Below are positions 25,664-32,533 of a stretch of DNA of 42,603 nucleotides, in pieces. The stretch is from an uncultured Lachnospiraceae bacterium. GTDB taxonomy: Bacteria > Bacillota > Clostridia > Lachnospirales > Lachnospiraceae. The stretch spans positions 1-42,603 of the forward strand of contig CAJTQO010000032.1 in NCBI GenBank assembly GCA_910578405.1, written 5' to 3'. Position 1 is the stretch's first letter. The number at the start of each line of letters is the position of its first letter. The translations under genes were made by a program, and so were the position numbers. Below the pieces are notes generated by a model. The model was given only the letters and a program-made list of their open reading frames with translations, was not told the origin of the DNA and searched no databases.

Positions 25664-26641
25664 TCAAATATTATATATATCCGTCTTATATTTTCCTAAA
25701 TAATGTCTAAAAAAATCAACTGTACTTCGTAATCCCTCTTCCAAAGAATACTTTGTCTTCCACTCTGTCAGCCGCATTATTTTTTTATTGCAGCCAAGCA
25801 ATCTGTTTACTTCGCTTTTTTCTGGTCTTAGACGCTCGTCGTCACAGATAACCTTTGCATTAACATTAATCATTCCAATTATCCTATTGGCAAGCTGTTC
25901 TATTGAAACTTCCTTTTGCGTCGCTATGTTAATCTCTTCACCTATGGTTTTTTCAGATTTATATATTGATATAAATCCCTGTACCGTATCTTTCACATAA
26001 TTAAAATCCCTGGTAGGCGTTAATGAACCCAACTTTATTTCTGTCTTCCCAGACAGCAATTGTGTTATAATGGTCGGAATCACCGCCCTTGCCGACTGCC
26101 TTGGACCATATGTGTTAAATGGTCTCACAATTGTCACTGGTAACTGAAAGGATTTATAAAAACTCTCTGCCAACCTGTCAGCGCCTATTTTAGTCGCTGC
26201 ATATGGCGATTGCCCCTGAAATGGATGTTTTTCATCAATTGGCACATATTGCGCCGTGCCATATACTTCCGATGTAGATGTAATTAGCACTCTCCCTGTC
26301 CCAAACCTCCTAGCTGCCTGCAATACATTCAATGTCCCCCTTATATTAGTGTCAACGTATGCATCTGGTGAATGGTAACTAAATGGTATTGCTATCAGAG
26401 CGGCCAAATGAAACACAGCATCCATACCTTGCATAGCTTCTGCTACACCATTCGGATCCCGAATATCACCTTGGAATATTTCCACTTCTTTCATAATACA
26501 ATTGGGGAGTTCTTCCAGCCATCCCCAATTGTTAAAGGAGTTGTAATACACAAAAGCTCTAACCTGATACCCCTCTTTCACTAATTCCTCCGTTAAATGA
26601 CTACCAATAAAACCATCAGATCCTGTTACTAACACTTTCAT
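25664..26641 (-). CDS. legB: LegB-like NAD-dependent 4,6-dehydratase
   Basis: Short-chain dehydrogenase/reductase of 325 aa. VLVTGSDGFIGSHLTEELV is the NAD-binding GxxGxxG motif. The catalytic triad region is STSEVYGTA (Ser/Thr) and SPYAATKIGADRL (YxxxK). Further typical pieces are HLAALIAIPFSYHSP, IVRPFNTYGPRQSARAVIP and TRDFNYVKDTVQGF. The RAFVYYNSFNNWGWLEEL stretch is characteristic of LegB-type enzymes, which convert a nucleotide-GlcNAc to the 4-keto-6-deoxy sugar at the start of legionaminic acid synthesis. AAGGG lies eight bases upstream of the ATG. Only 22 nt separate it from the recombinase-like gene, so they share a transcript. Confidence 0.88.
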   Translation of the reverse strand: MKVLVTGSDGFIGSHLTEELVKEGYQVRAFVYYNSFNNWGWLEELPNCIMKEVEIFQGDIRDPNGVAEAMQGMDAVFHLAALIAIPFSYHSPDAYVDTNIRGTLNVLQAARRFGTGRVLITSTSEVYGTAQYVPIDEKHPFQGQSPYAATKIGADRLAESFYKSFQLPVTIVRPFNTYGPRQSARAVIPTIITQLLSGKTEIKLGSLTPTRDFNYVKDTVQGFISIYKSEKTIGEEINIATQKEVSIEQLANRIIGMINVNAKVICDDERLRPEKSEVNRLLGCNKKIMRLTEWKTKYSLEEGLRSTVDFFRHYLGKYKTDIYNI

Positions 26642-26663
26642 CCTCTATACCCTTCCAACTTAC

Positions 26664-27293
26664 CTAATCTTTCCCATCCAAAACCATTTCTTTCTCCATC
26701 TCCCGCCTCTGATTCGCCCTCCGGTAAAACAAAGCCGTTGAAATCTGGCAAAGCTCCGCCGCTTCCCTGCCTTTAATCTCCTTCCCTCTCCACATCCGGT
26801 ACGCCATCTCAAAATTCCCCGGCATCGGCAATTCCGGCCTGCCAAACTGCACGCCACGGCTCCTGGCTCTTTCTATGCCTTCCTTCTGCCTTTGCTTACG
26901 CACCGACCATTCTGCGTCGGCCGCATACTCTAACATAGCTAACGCCACATCCTCTACCAATGTGCCGCACTGCGTCTTTCCCCTCCTGGTGTCCACCTGC
27001 GGCATATCCAACACCACCACATCCGTTTTCTTCTCCTTTGTCAGCGCCCGGAACTCCTTTGCAATCTCCCCGTAACTATCCCCAAGGCTCCCAAGCTCCT
27101 TTATAAAAAGCAAATCGCCAGCCTTCAGTTTCCGGAACAAATTCCGATACTGCTCCCTGCTGCCGGCGCTGCATTCTTGCCTGTCTACGAAAATATCCTT
27201 CTCCGATACCTGCATTTCACGCAAAGTAATCATTTGACCCTCCACATCCTGCCTGCCAGGCAGACCACGGATATAGCCATATATTCTCCCCAT
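26664..27293 (-). CDS. Serine recombinase homologue lacking catalytic residues; probable DNA-binding regulator
   Basis: Protein of 209 aa with the resolvase layout: an N-terminal recombinase domain (IYGYIRG, VVVLDMPQVDTRRGK, VQFGRPELP) and a C-terminal helix-turn-helix (GREAAELCQISTALFYRRAN). Catalytic positions are changed. The usual YxRVS(T/S) is YIRGLPG, so the nucleophilic Ser is Leu; the usual DRLGRN is GSLGDS, removing the active-site Asp and both Arg; and the TERE-like motif reads AEWS. Recombination is therefore unlikely, while DNA binding and dimerisation could persist. I place the start at ATG 27293 (AAGGAG upstream). The longer frame to 27356 would translate an operator palindrome. 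It is the first gene of the glycan operon and is probably autoregulatory (inference). Confidence 0.85.
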   Translation of the reverse strand: MGRIYGYIRGLPGRQDVEGQMITLREMQVSEKDIFVDRQECSAGSREQYRNLFRKLKAGDLLFIKELGSLGDSYGEIAKEFRALTKEKKTDVVVLDMPQVDTRRGKTQCGTLVEDVALAMLEYAADAEWSVRKQRQKEGIERARSRGVQFGRPELPMPGNFEMAYRMWRGKEIKGREAAELCQISTALFYRRANQRREMEKEMVLDGKD

Positions 27294-27326
27294 AAATATA
27301 CTCCTTGTTCTTTTGCCGTTTTTTTC

Positions 27327-27356
27327 ATGTCCAAAATAGTATACTTTTTTGGACAT
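27327..27356. promoter_or_regulatory. Palindromic operator-like site A (downstream of promoter)
   Basis: ATGTCC (27327-27332) and GGACAT (27351-27356) are exactly symmetric about AGTATACT (27338-27345), centre between 27341 and 27342. It lies about 34 bases after the predicted transcription start and 34 nt before the recombinase-like start codon. Its right half is nearly identical to site B (31 bp with one mismatch, 27338-27368 against 27475-27505). Confidence 0.8.
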
Positions 27357-27381
27357 TCCTTTTATCTTCGAAATTTTTCTT

Positions 27382-27410
27382 ATTATATTACATTATTATG
27401 AAAAAAGCAA
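27382..27410 (-). promoter_or_regulatory. Sigma-A promoter of the glycan operon
   Basis: On the minus strand, TTGCTT (27405-27410) and TATAAT (27382-27387) are separated by 17 bp, predicting a start near 27375. It is the only clear promoter upstream of the whole 4139-27293 gene set and lies between palindromes A and B. Confidence 0.75.
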
Positions 27411-27460
27411 GAAATTTTGTCCGCTTTTTTTGACAAAATGACGAAAAACAGACAGAAAAA

Positions 27461-27496
27461 GGAATGTCCGAAAAAGTATACTTTTCTGGACATTCC
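27461..27496. promoter_or_regulatory. Palindromic operator-like site B (upstream of promoter)
   Basis: GGAATGTCC (27461-27469) and GGACATTCC (27488-27496) form a perfect 9-bp inverted repeat around AAGTATACTT (27474-27483 region), centred at 27478.5. Centre-to-centre distance to site A is 137 bp, close to 13 helical turns. Such a size and dyad centre resemble resolvase binding subsites. The stretch 27497-27652 shows no gene I can support. Confidence 0.8.
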
Positions 27497-27652
27497 TTTT
27501 ATCTTAATAACAATCAACCACAAAATAACCCCTGCAAACAGCAAACTCCCTCCCTAATGCATTGGGGTTCCTTCCCTTACATCAGGCCAAAACATAAGGC
27601 GAATTGAAACCACCTCTTAAGAAACGGAGCTTTCCAAGCACATACTGGCGCC

Positions 27653-27699
27653 CGTTATGGGAAAATGCGCTTCTCCAAACCGCTCATTTTCCCATAACG
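27653..27699. repeat. Long perfect hairpin downstream of the esterase gene
   Basis: CGTTATGGGAAAATG (27653-27667) and CATTTTCCCATAACG (27685-27699) form a perfect 15-bp stem with a 17-nt loop. It directly abuts the terminator-like hairpin 27701-27739. Confidence 0.7.
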
Positions 27700-27700
27700 C

Positions 27701-27739
27701 AAACAGCCCCGGCCATCCAATCCATGGCCGGGGCTGTTT
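27701..27739 (-). terminator. Terminator hairpin of the carboxylesterase gene
   Basis: AAACAGCCCCGGCCAT (27701-27716) and its perfect 16-bp complement (27724-27739) enclose a 7-nt loop, 13 nt after the esterase stop. The T-tract on the minus side is only TTT, but the GC-rich stem is very stable. It likely also insulates the glycan operon's upstream region. Confidence 0.75.
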
Positions 27740-27751
27740 CGCCAAAATCAC

Positions 27752-29314
27752 TCAGTGCTGTACATCCTTCATTCGTTTTTCCATATTCCTTGCATACACA
27801 GGCCCCATACATTTTTCAAGAACCGGAACCAGTTCATGATCAAAATTCTCCTTCACTGCCGTTTCCTTGCTAATCACCAGCGTATATTCTTTTTCCGGCG
27901 TGCAGGCAGGCCACTCCGGCGCGTCCGGGTTTTTCGGATCTCCATTTTTGGCAAACGCCATCACTGACGAAAAGATTAATTTCTCCACGCGTTCCGTCAC
28001 CCCTTCTTCCTGGGTATAAGGCGCCAGTTCCGTATTGTGGAAGAAGTACGGAATGTCCGCACAATGCCATGGCGTGCGTCCGCCGTCAAAATTCATATCC
28101 AAATTGAACAGGTAAGACCATATCCCTCCGCTGCATTTACTTCTATTCCTAATATACGTAATCTCCGGCGCGCGGAAAATAAAGTCCATGGTCATAATAT
28201 CCACCGGATTGCGCTCCGGATAGGCTTTCCGGAACAGCGCAATCAGCTCCTGCGCTTCCTCTTTCCCAACCTCTTCCTCTACCAGCCGAATCCCGTCCTC
28301 CGCAGTCATCTGTGCGCGTTTATATGGAGTTGGGGCAAAAGAGCCAAATTCCCCGAACACACTGCCTACCATCAGCGGCACATGTTCCGTCTCCTTCCTA
28401 AACCCATTTACCACAGGCTCGCCCAGGTAGAATGCATTGGGATGCGGCGTGCCGCCTACATATTCCCCTGCTTTCTCTAACGCAGGCTTTACCTTATTGT
28501 AAGCCGCAGCCAACGCTTCATAAGGAACGGTTTCCAACCCTTTCACATCTTTTACGCCCAGCTCGTCCATAAGCGCGCGCCCTAATTTTTCCCCGTTTCC
28601 TTTGCTGTCCGCCAACGCAGGCCCAATCACGCCGCTCATATTGATGCCTTTTGCATACAGGCCGTCCGCCGCCGGAGTTTGCAGCAGAGTCGTCACTTTT
28701 GCGCCGCCGCCCGACTGTCCAAAGATAATGACATTTTCCGGATCGCCGCCAAAACTTTCAATGTTGTCATGCAGCCACTGCAAAGCCGCCACCAAATCGT
28801 CCGTTCCTGCATTCCCGGAATTAGCATACTCCTCTCCAAATGGCGACAAATCGCAATAGCCAAGCACATTGAGCCTGTGGTTTACAGACACTGCCACCAC
28901 CTGCCCCAACTTACACATATTCTCACCCTCATACGCAATCTGCTCTATGGAAGAACCGGCAAAGAAACCGCCTCCATGGAGCCATACCATAACCGGCCTC
29001 TTTTCCCCATCCAGCCCCGGCGTCCATATATTCAAGTTCAGACAATCCTCATCCATCGCCCAATAACGGTGTGGAACCATCAACTCGCCAGGCCCAGGCT
29101 TAGGCAAATCCAAAAGCGGGCAAACATAGCCGTAACTGATGGCCTGGAATGTCTCTTCCCACGGTTCCACCGGCTCCGGCGCATGAAACCGCTTTGCCTT
29201 TGCATAGGGGATTCCCTTAAATATGTACATATCATCATAAAAATAACCGCGGACTTTTCCACTCCCTGTTTTCACAAGCGCAGTTTCTTCCTCATAAATA
29301 AACTTCTTCTCCAT
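27752..29314 (-). CDS. Type B carboxylesterase/lipase
   Basis: Alpha/beta-hydrolase of 520 aa, predicted to hydrolyse carboxylic esters in the cytoplasm (no signal peptide). Family motifs are EDCLNLNIWTP (residues 89-99), oxyanion-hole HGGGF (113-117), FGQSGGGAK with nucleophile Ser201, and WHCADIPYFF with the likely catalytic His. GKVRGYFYDDMYIFKGIPYA is the usual N-terminus. GGAGG stands eight bases before the ATG. It is a single-gene unit followed by a strong hairpin. The physiological substrate is unknown; a dietary or xylan-side-chain ester is one possibility given nearby GH3 and LacI genes, but they are not in the same operon. Confidence 0.9.
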   Translation of the reverse strand: MEKKFIYEEETALVKTGSGKVRGYFYDDMYIFKGIPYAKAKRFHAPEPVEPWEETFQAISYGYVCPLLDLPKPGPGELMVPHRYWAMDEDCLNLNIWTPGLDGEKRPVMVWLHGGGFFAGSSIEQIAYEGENMCKLGQVVAVSVNHRLNVLGYCDLSPFGEEYANSGNAGTDDLVAALQWLHDNIESFGGDPENVIIFGQSGGGAKVTTLLQTPAADGLYAKGINMSGVIGPALADSKGNGEKLGRALMDELGVKDVKGLETVPYEALAAAYNKVKPALEKAGEYVGGTPHPNAFYLGEPVVNGFRKETEHVPLMVGSVFGEFGSFAPTPYKRAQMTAEDGIRLVEEEVGKEEAQELIALFRKAYPERNPVDIMTMDFIFRAPEITYIRNRSKCSGGIWSYLFNLDMNFDGGRTPWHCADIPYFFHNTELAPYTQEEGVTERVEKLIFSSVMAFAKNGDPKNPDAPEWPACTPEKEYTLVISKETAVKENFDHELVPVLEKCMGPVYARNMEKRMKDVQH

Positions 29315-29437
29315 ATGGAAGCCCTCCTATTCCTAATTCTTATTCCTATTTCCTATGCCTATTCCAATTCCGCCCATATCACATGTAAGCCTTTTTACGC
29401 AAAATGCAAAAAAATATAAACGTCAGGCCCTATCGTT

Positions 29438-29591
29438 CCATCCAGCCAGTAACCACACTTCCACCCCTTCCTACTTTGCCATCTGCTGCATTGTCACCAG
29501 TCAACGATGCCACCGCATCTCCTCCAGCCTCCGTCTTACAGGCTGACAAAATAACCAGCGCCGGAAGCGTAATTACTGTTCGTACGGAGCG
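29438..29591. repeat. Possible degenerate relative of the 29759 element
   Basis: The stretch starts with GTTCCATCCAG like the element at 29759 and contains CGATGCCACCGCATC (29505-29519), the exact complement of GATGCGGTGGCATCG at 29833-29847. The rest is diverged and the right end is not clear. The 29315-29437 part next to the esterase start shows only A+T-rich sequence. Confidence 0.35.
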
Positions 29592-29757
29592 CTAGAGCGT
29601 GTTTGAATATTCATTCCCCCAATCTGCACGCTCCACTTTGCGTGATATTTGCGCCAAATTTAATCAACGTAGCCCACTACGCCTCTTAAATTTGGCGCAA
29701 ATCTCCCACAAACTGTAACGCACATCTTGGGGAAAGCAATTTTCAAACACGCTCTAG
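29592..29757. repeat. Inverted-repeat (MITE-like) element, copy C
   Basis: Full-length copy of 166 bp. Ends are CTAGAGCGTGTTTGAA (29592) and TTTCAAACACGCTCTAG (to 29757). An inner palindrome of AAATTTGGCGCAAAT-like arms (GCGCCAAATTTAA with TTAAATTTGGCGC) sits in the centre. It has no coding capacity. It abuts the next element with no spacer. Confidence 0.85.
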
Positions 29758-29758
29758 T

Positions 29759-29917
29759 GTTCCATCCAGACAGACAGAAATTAGATTTGTGGGCTGCATG
29801 GTTCGTGCCAGCGCCAGGCAAGATTCGACGGCGATGCGGTGGCATCGTCTAGAAATTCTAACGACGCAGTAGTGCGAAACAGGCAGTTCACAAATCTAAT
29901 TTCTGACCGGATGGAAC
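29759..29917. repeat. Second type of inverted-repeat element
   Basis: The ends are GTTCCATCC (29759-29767) and GGATGGAAC (29909-29917), and the inner arms CAGAAATTAGATTTGTG and CACAAATCTAATTTCTG are perfect complements. Total length is 159 bp with a GC-rich core. It fits exactly between copies C and D of the first element. No ORF. Confidence 0.75.
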
Positions 29918-29918
29918 C

Positions 29919-30081
29919 TAGAACGTATTTGAAAATTCATTCCTGACAATACACGCCCCACTTTGCGTGATATTTGCGCCAAATTCAGGTTACATAGCCC
30001 GCTATATGCCTTTCCTTTAGCGCAAATCTCCCATAAACTGTGAATTACATCTGCCAGAAAACAATGTTCAAACATGCTCTA
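29919..30081. repeat. Inverted-repeat (MITE-like) element, copy D
   Basis: Copy of 163 bp starting TAGAACGTATTTGAAAATT (29919) and ending GTTCAAACATGCTCTA (30081). Both the central core (GGTTACATAGCCCGCTATAT) and the ATCTGCCAGAAAACAATG end match copies A and E. The following 30082-30414 stretch upstream of the LacI-type gene holds a small AACGTT dyad (30111-30116), which could be part of a LacI-type operator, but no clear promoter. Confidence 0.82.
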
Positions 30082-30414
30082 GTGATATTCTGGCTGTTTT
30101 TCCTTGGTTTAACGTTTTAGTTTGTATATTATCATACACTCATCCATTGCTTTTGTCAATCCGAACCTTTAACTTCCATACTGTCCCTGCATAACTTCAT
30201 TGTCCATATACTGAATAAGTATCTATGTTTTACCGCGTTTGAAACGGAGTGCCGGCAAAAACCCTTCCTTTGAACCATCCAGAGATATCCGGCGCGCACG
30301 GCTGTCCATCCTCCCCTGCAAAAATTCCTCTTGAAATCCTCTTGACCAGGGCTTCCTTTCATTGTAGCATAACACTATATCAACCTTTTTACAAACATTT
30401 CTAGGAGCGCCCCA

Positions 30415-31434
30415 ATGGTTACCATAAAGGAAATTGCACGGGAGGCAAACGTATCGCCCACTACCGTCTCCCTCATATTAAACAACAAATCCAAAGAGCG
30501 GAAAATTTCCGCATCAACCGAAGAACGGGTTCTGCAGATTGCCAAACGCATGGGCTACCATCCGAACCTGCAGGCAGTGGGCTTAAAAAAATCCACCGGG
30601 CAATTCTCCTACCGCATCCTTATCTTTTGGGTGGCGGATTCCCGGGCGCAGACGATGTTACGCTTTTTTAACGGAGTGGGCGCCGCCATTGAGCAAGAGC
30701 GGCTTCCTTTTGAAGCGCTGCTCCAACCTTACCAGGCAGGTTCCCTCCGCTCTGCCATGAAAGAAGAACTTATCCTTACCTGCCATGCCATCCTTGTATG
30801 CAACGCGGCGGAAAGCGACCTGGAATTTCTGGAAAGCAGCAGTTTCCCAAGGCCACTGATTCTTTATAACCGCTATTCCCAAAAATATTCCGGCGTAGTG
30901 ATGGACGACCGCTCCATAGGCTCCATTCCGGCAGAGGTTTTTGCCTCCCACAACAAGAAAAAGCCTGCCGTTATTACTACCGCGCCCAGTTTTAACGGCA
31001 TGAGCATCCGGCAGAACCTTTTTGCCTATACCTGCCGGATGCATCGTATGGAAGAGCCGCTGGCCTATTGCACAGAGCCTTCTGCCAGAAGCGGTTATGC
31101 CACGACGCTGCGTCTTTTGGAAGAACACCCTGGAACAGACTGCATCTTATATATGCGGGAAGAGCTGGCGTTAGGAGCTTTGCGCGCTTTTCAGGAAAAA
31201 GGGATTTGTTTTCCGGGAAATATGGAATTTATCGCCATTGGCGATTCCGCTTTTGGCGTCAGCGAGGTCTGTTCGCCCTCCCTTTCCATTGTACACCTTC
31301 CTTTGGAAAAGGTGGCGGCCGAATGCACCCGTCTGCTAAACCGTCACCTGCACGGCCTGGAAAATAAGCCCACCTCTCTGGTAGTCCCGGTGACTTACAT
31401 CCCGCGTGAAAGCTGCCGGGATAAACAACGATGA
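30415..31434 (+). CDS. LacI/GalR-family transcriptional regulator
   Basis: Protein of 339 aa. The N-terminal LacI helix-turn-helix with hinge is VTIKEIAREANVSPTTVSLI to about residue 60 (MGYHPNLQAVGLKK). A periplasmic-binding-protein-like effector domain follows (about 65-330), with the late IAIGDSAFGVSEVCSPSLSI typical of the family. TAGGAG seven bases upstream supports the start. The effector is probably a sugar; likely targets are carbohydrate genes such as itself, the esterase or the GH3 gene nearby, but no shared operator was identified. It is flanked by repeat elements on its 5' side. Confidence 0.92.
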   Translation: MVTIKEIAREANVSPTTVSLILNNKSKERKISASTEERVLQIAKRMGYHPNLQAVGLKKSTGQFSYRILIFWVADSRAQTMLRFFNGVGAAIEQERLPFEALLQPYQAGSLRSAMKEELILTCHAILVCNAAESDLEFLESSSFPRPLILYNRYSQKYSGVVMDDRSIGSIPAEVFASHNKKKPAVITTAPSFNGMSIRQNLFAYTCRMHRMEEPLAYCTEPSARSGYATTLRLLEEHPGTDCILYMREELALGALRAFQEKGICFPGNMEFIAIGDSAFGVSEVCSPSLSIVHLPLEKVAAECTRLLNRHLHGLENKPTSLVVPVTYIPRESCRDKQR

Positions 31435-31468
31435 GACAGCGCGCTAATGAAAGCCCGTTTACTGTAAG

Positions 31469-31640
31469 CTGTTTCAAAATATCCCCCATATCATTCTCTA
31501 TGCAAATAAGCTGTTTTTTGATTTCTGCCGGAAGAAAAGCTTTTGATAAATTGACGCATCCATGTGCGGCATTGGGCTTGCTATATGCCCTTTGCCAGAA
31601 TGGGGATTGGAGCATTCATCCGCCAAAGGATACAAATTCC
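31469..31640 (-). pseudogene. 3' remnant of a second SirTM-type sirtuin
   Basis: Just downstream of the intact sirtuin gene, the minus strand encodes SPFWQRAYSKPNAAHGCVN and LSKAFLPAEIKKQLICIEND, ending MGDILKQ. This lines up with the end of the intact sirtuin: YPFWQMTAANPKAVYACIN, YGEAYVPEEIAERSICINAD and IGEILKQ. An in-frame stop lies directly before it (31616-31618), and a shifted frame upstream gives RMNAPIPI, similar to the GNTPVII part. So it is a 3' fragment with frameshift, left by a tandem duplication or replacement. The two copies differ strongly, so the event is old or the fragment came from a different allele. Confidence 0.8.
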
Positions 31641-31651
31641 ATCCTGCCTTA

Positions 31652-32533
31652 TCATTGTTTCAATATCTCCCCAATGTCTGCATTAATGCAGATGGAGCGT
31701 TCTGCAATTTCCTCTGGCACATAGGCTTCCCCATAATTGATACAGGCGTAAACTGCCTTCGGATTCGCTGCCGTCATCTGCCAAAACGGATATTTTATGA
31801 TAACCGGCGTATTGCCGCCAACGCCCAATTCCAAATATAAAATGCCTAACCCTTTATGACGGCGTATAAAGTCCTGATACCGCCTGGCTGCCGTATGCCA
31901 GCCGCTGTCTTCAACAAAGGCGCTGTCTGCCCGTAAATTCATTGTCATAGGCGCGCCGCATACGGGACAATGGGGGATTAACCCGGGCGGGATACGCATA
32001 TTTTCCTGTTCGGCAACCATTTTCTTAATGGCGGATTCATTATCATAAGTCCTGTTGTGACAAGGCTCCCCGCATTGCCATAACCCATAATCGCCCTGCG
32101 TATAAAACAATCTTTGTTTATCAAACCCTGCCTTTTGGAAACAGTGGTCTACATTGGTTGTCAAAACAAAATAATCTTTGCCCTGTACCAGACTGTATAA
32201 ATCATTATAAACGGGTTTCGGCGCATTTTGATAACGGTTGATGAAAATGTAACGGCTCCAATACGCCCAATGTTCCTCTAATGTCCCGTATGGGTGGAAG
32301 CCTGCGGAATACATATCCTGAAAACCATATTTTTCTATAAAGTCCGCAAAATTATCTTCAAAGCGTTTCCCGGAATAAGTAAATCCGGCAGAGGCAGACA
32401 ATCCTGCCCCTGCGCCGATTACAACAGCGTCGGCATTTTCCATTTCCTTTTTCACTTTTTCTATCGAACGCCTTACCTGCGCATTATCCCAATAACCGCT
32501 TATAGATTTGATAGTCGCTGTCTTTGAACACAT
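31652..32533 (-). CDS. SirTM-class (class M) sirtuin, predicted protein ADP-ribosyltransferase
   Basis: Protein of 293 aa. The NAD-binding GAGAGLSASAGFTYSGKRF and TTNVDHCFQKAGF identify a sirtuin. The usual catalytic His (HG) is replaced by Gln in YTQGDYGLWQC, a trait of SirTM enzymes, which ADP-ribosylate proteins rather than deacetylate them. Four cysteines for a zinc ribbon are in LWQCGEPC and PHCPVCGAPM. GGAGG lies nine bases before the ATG, so the 50-nt overlap with the macrodomain gene is real. In described operons the target is a lipoylated GcvH-like protein supplied by an adjacent gene. No GcvH-L or lipoate ligase gene is seen here. Confidence 0.9.
   Translation of the reverse strand: MCSKTATIKSISGYWDNAQVRRSIEKVKKEMENADAVVIGAGAGLSASAGFTYSGKRFEDNFADFIEKYGFQDMYSAGFHPYGTLEEHWAYWSRYIFINRYQNAPKPVYNDLYSLVQGKDYFVLTTNVDHCFQKAGFDKQRLFYTQGDYGLWQCGEPCHNRTYDNESAIKKMVAEQENMRIPPGLIPHCPVCGAPMTMNLRADSAFVEDSGWHTAARRYQDFIRRHKGLGILYLELGVGGNTPVIIKYPFWQMTAANPKAVYACINYGEAYVPEEIAERSICINADIGEILKQ

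Noticed and set aside
27294..27356. N-terminal extension of the recombinase-like protein to 27356
   Set aside because: These codons only translate the operator palindrome A, and a much better ribosome binding site precedes 27293.
27604..27873. Small + ORFs across the hairpins downstream of the esterase gene
   Set aside because: They overlap perfect hairpins and the antisense of the esterase 3' end, without ribosome binding sites or recognisable products.
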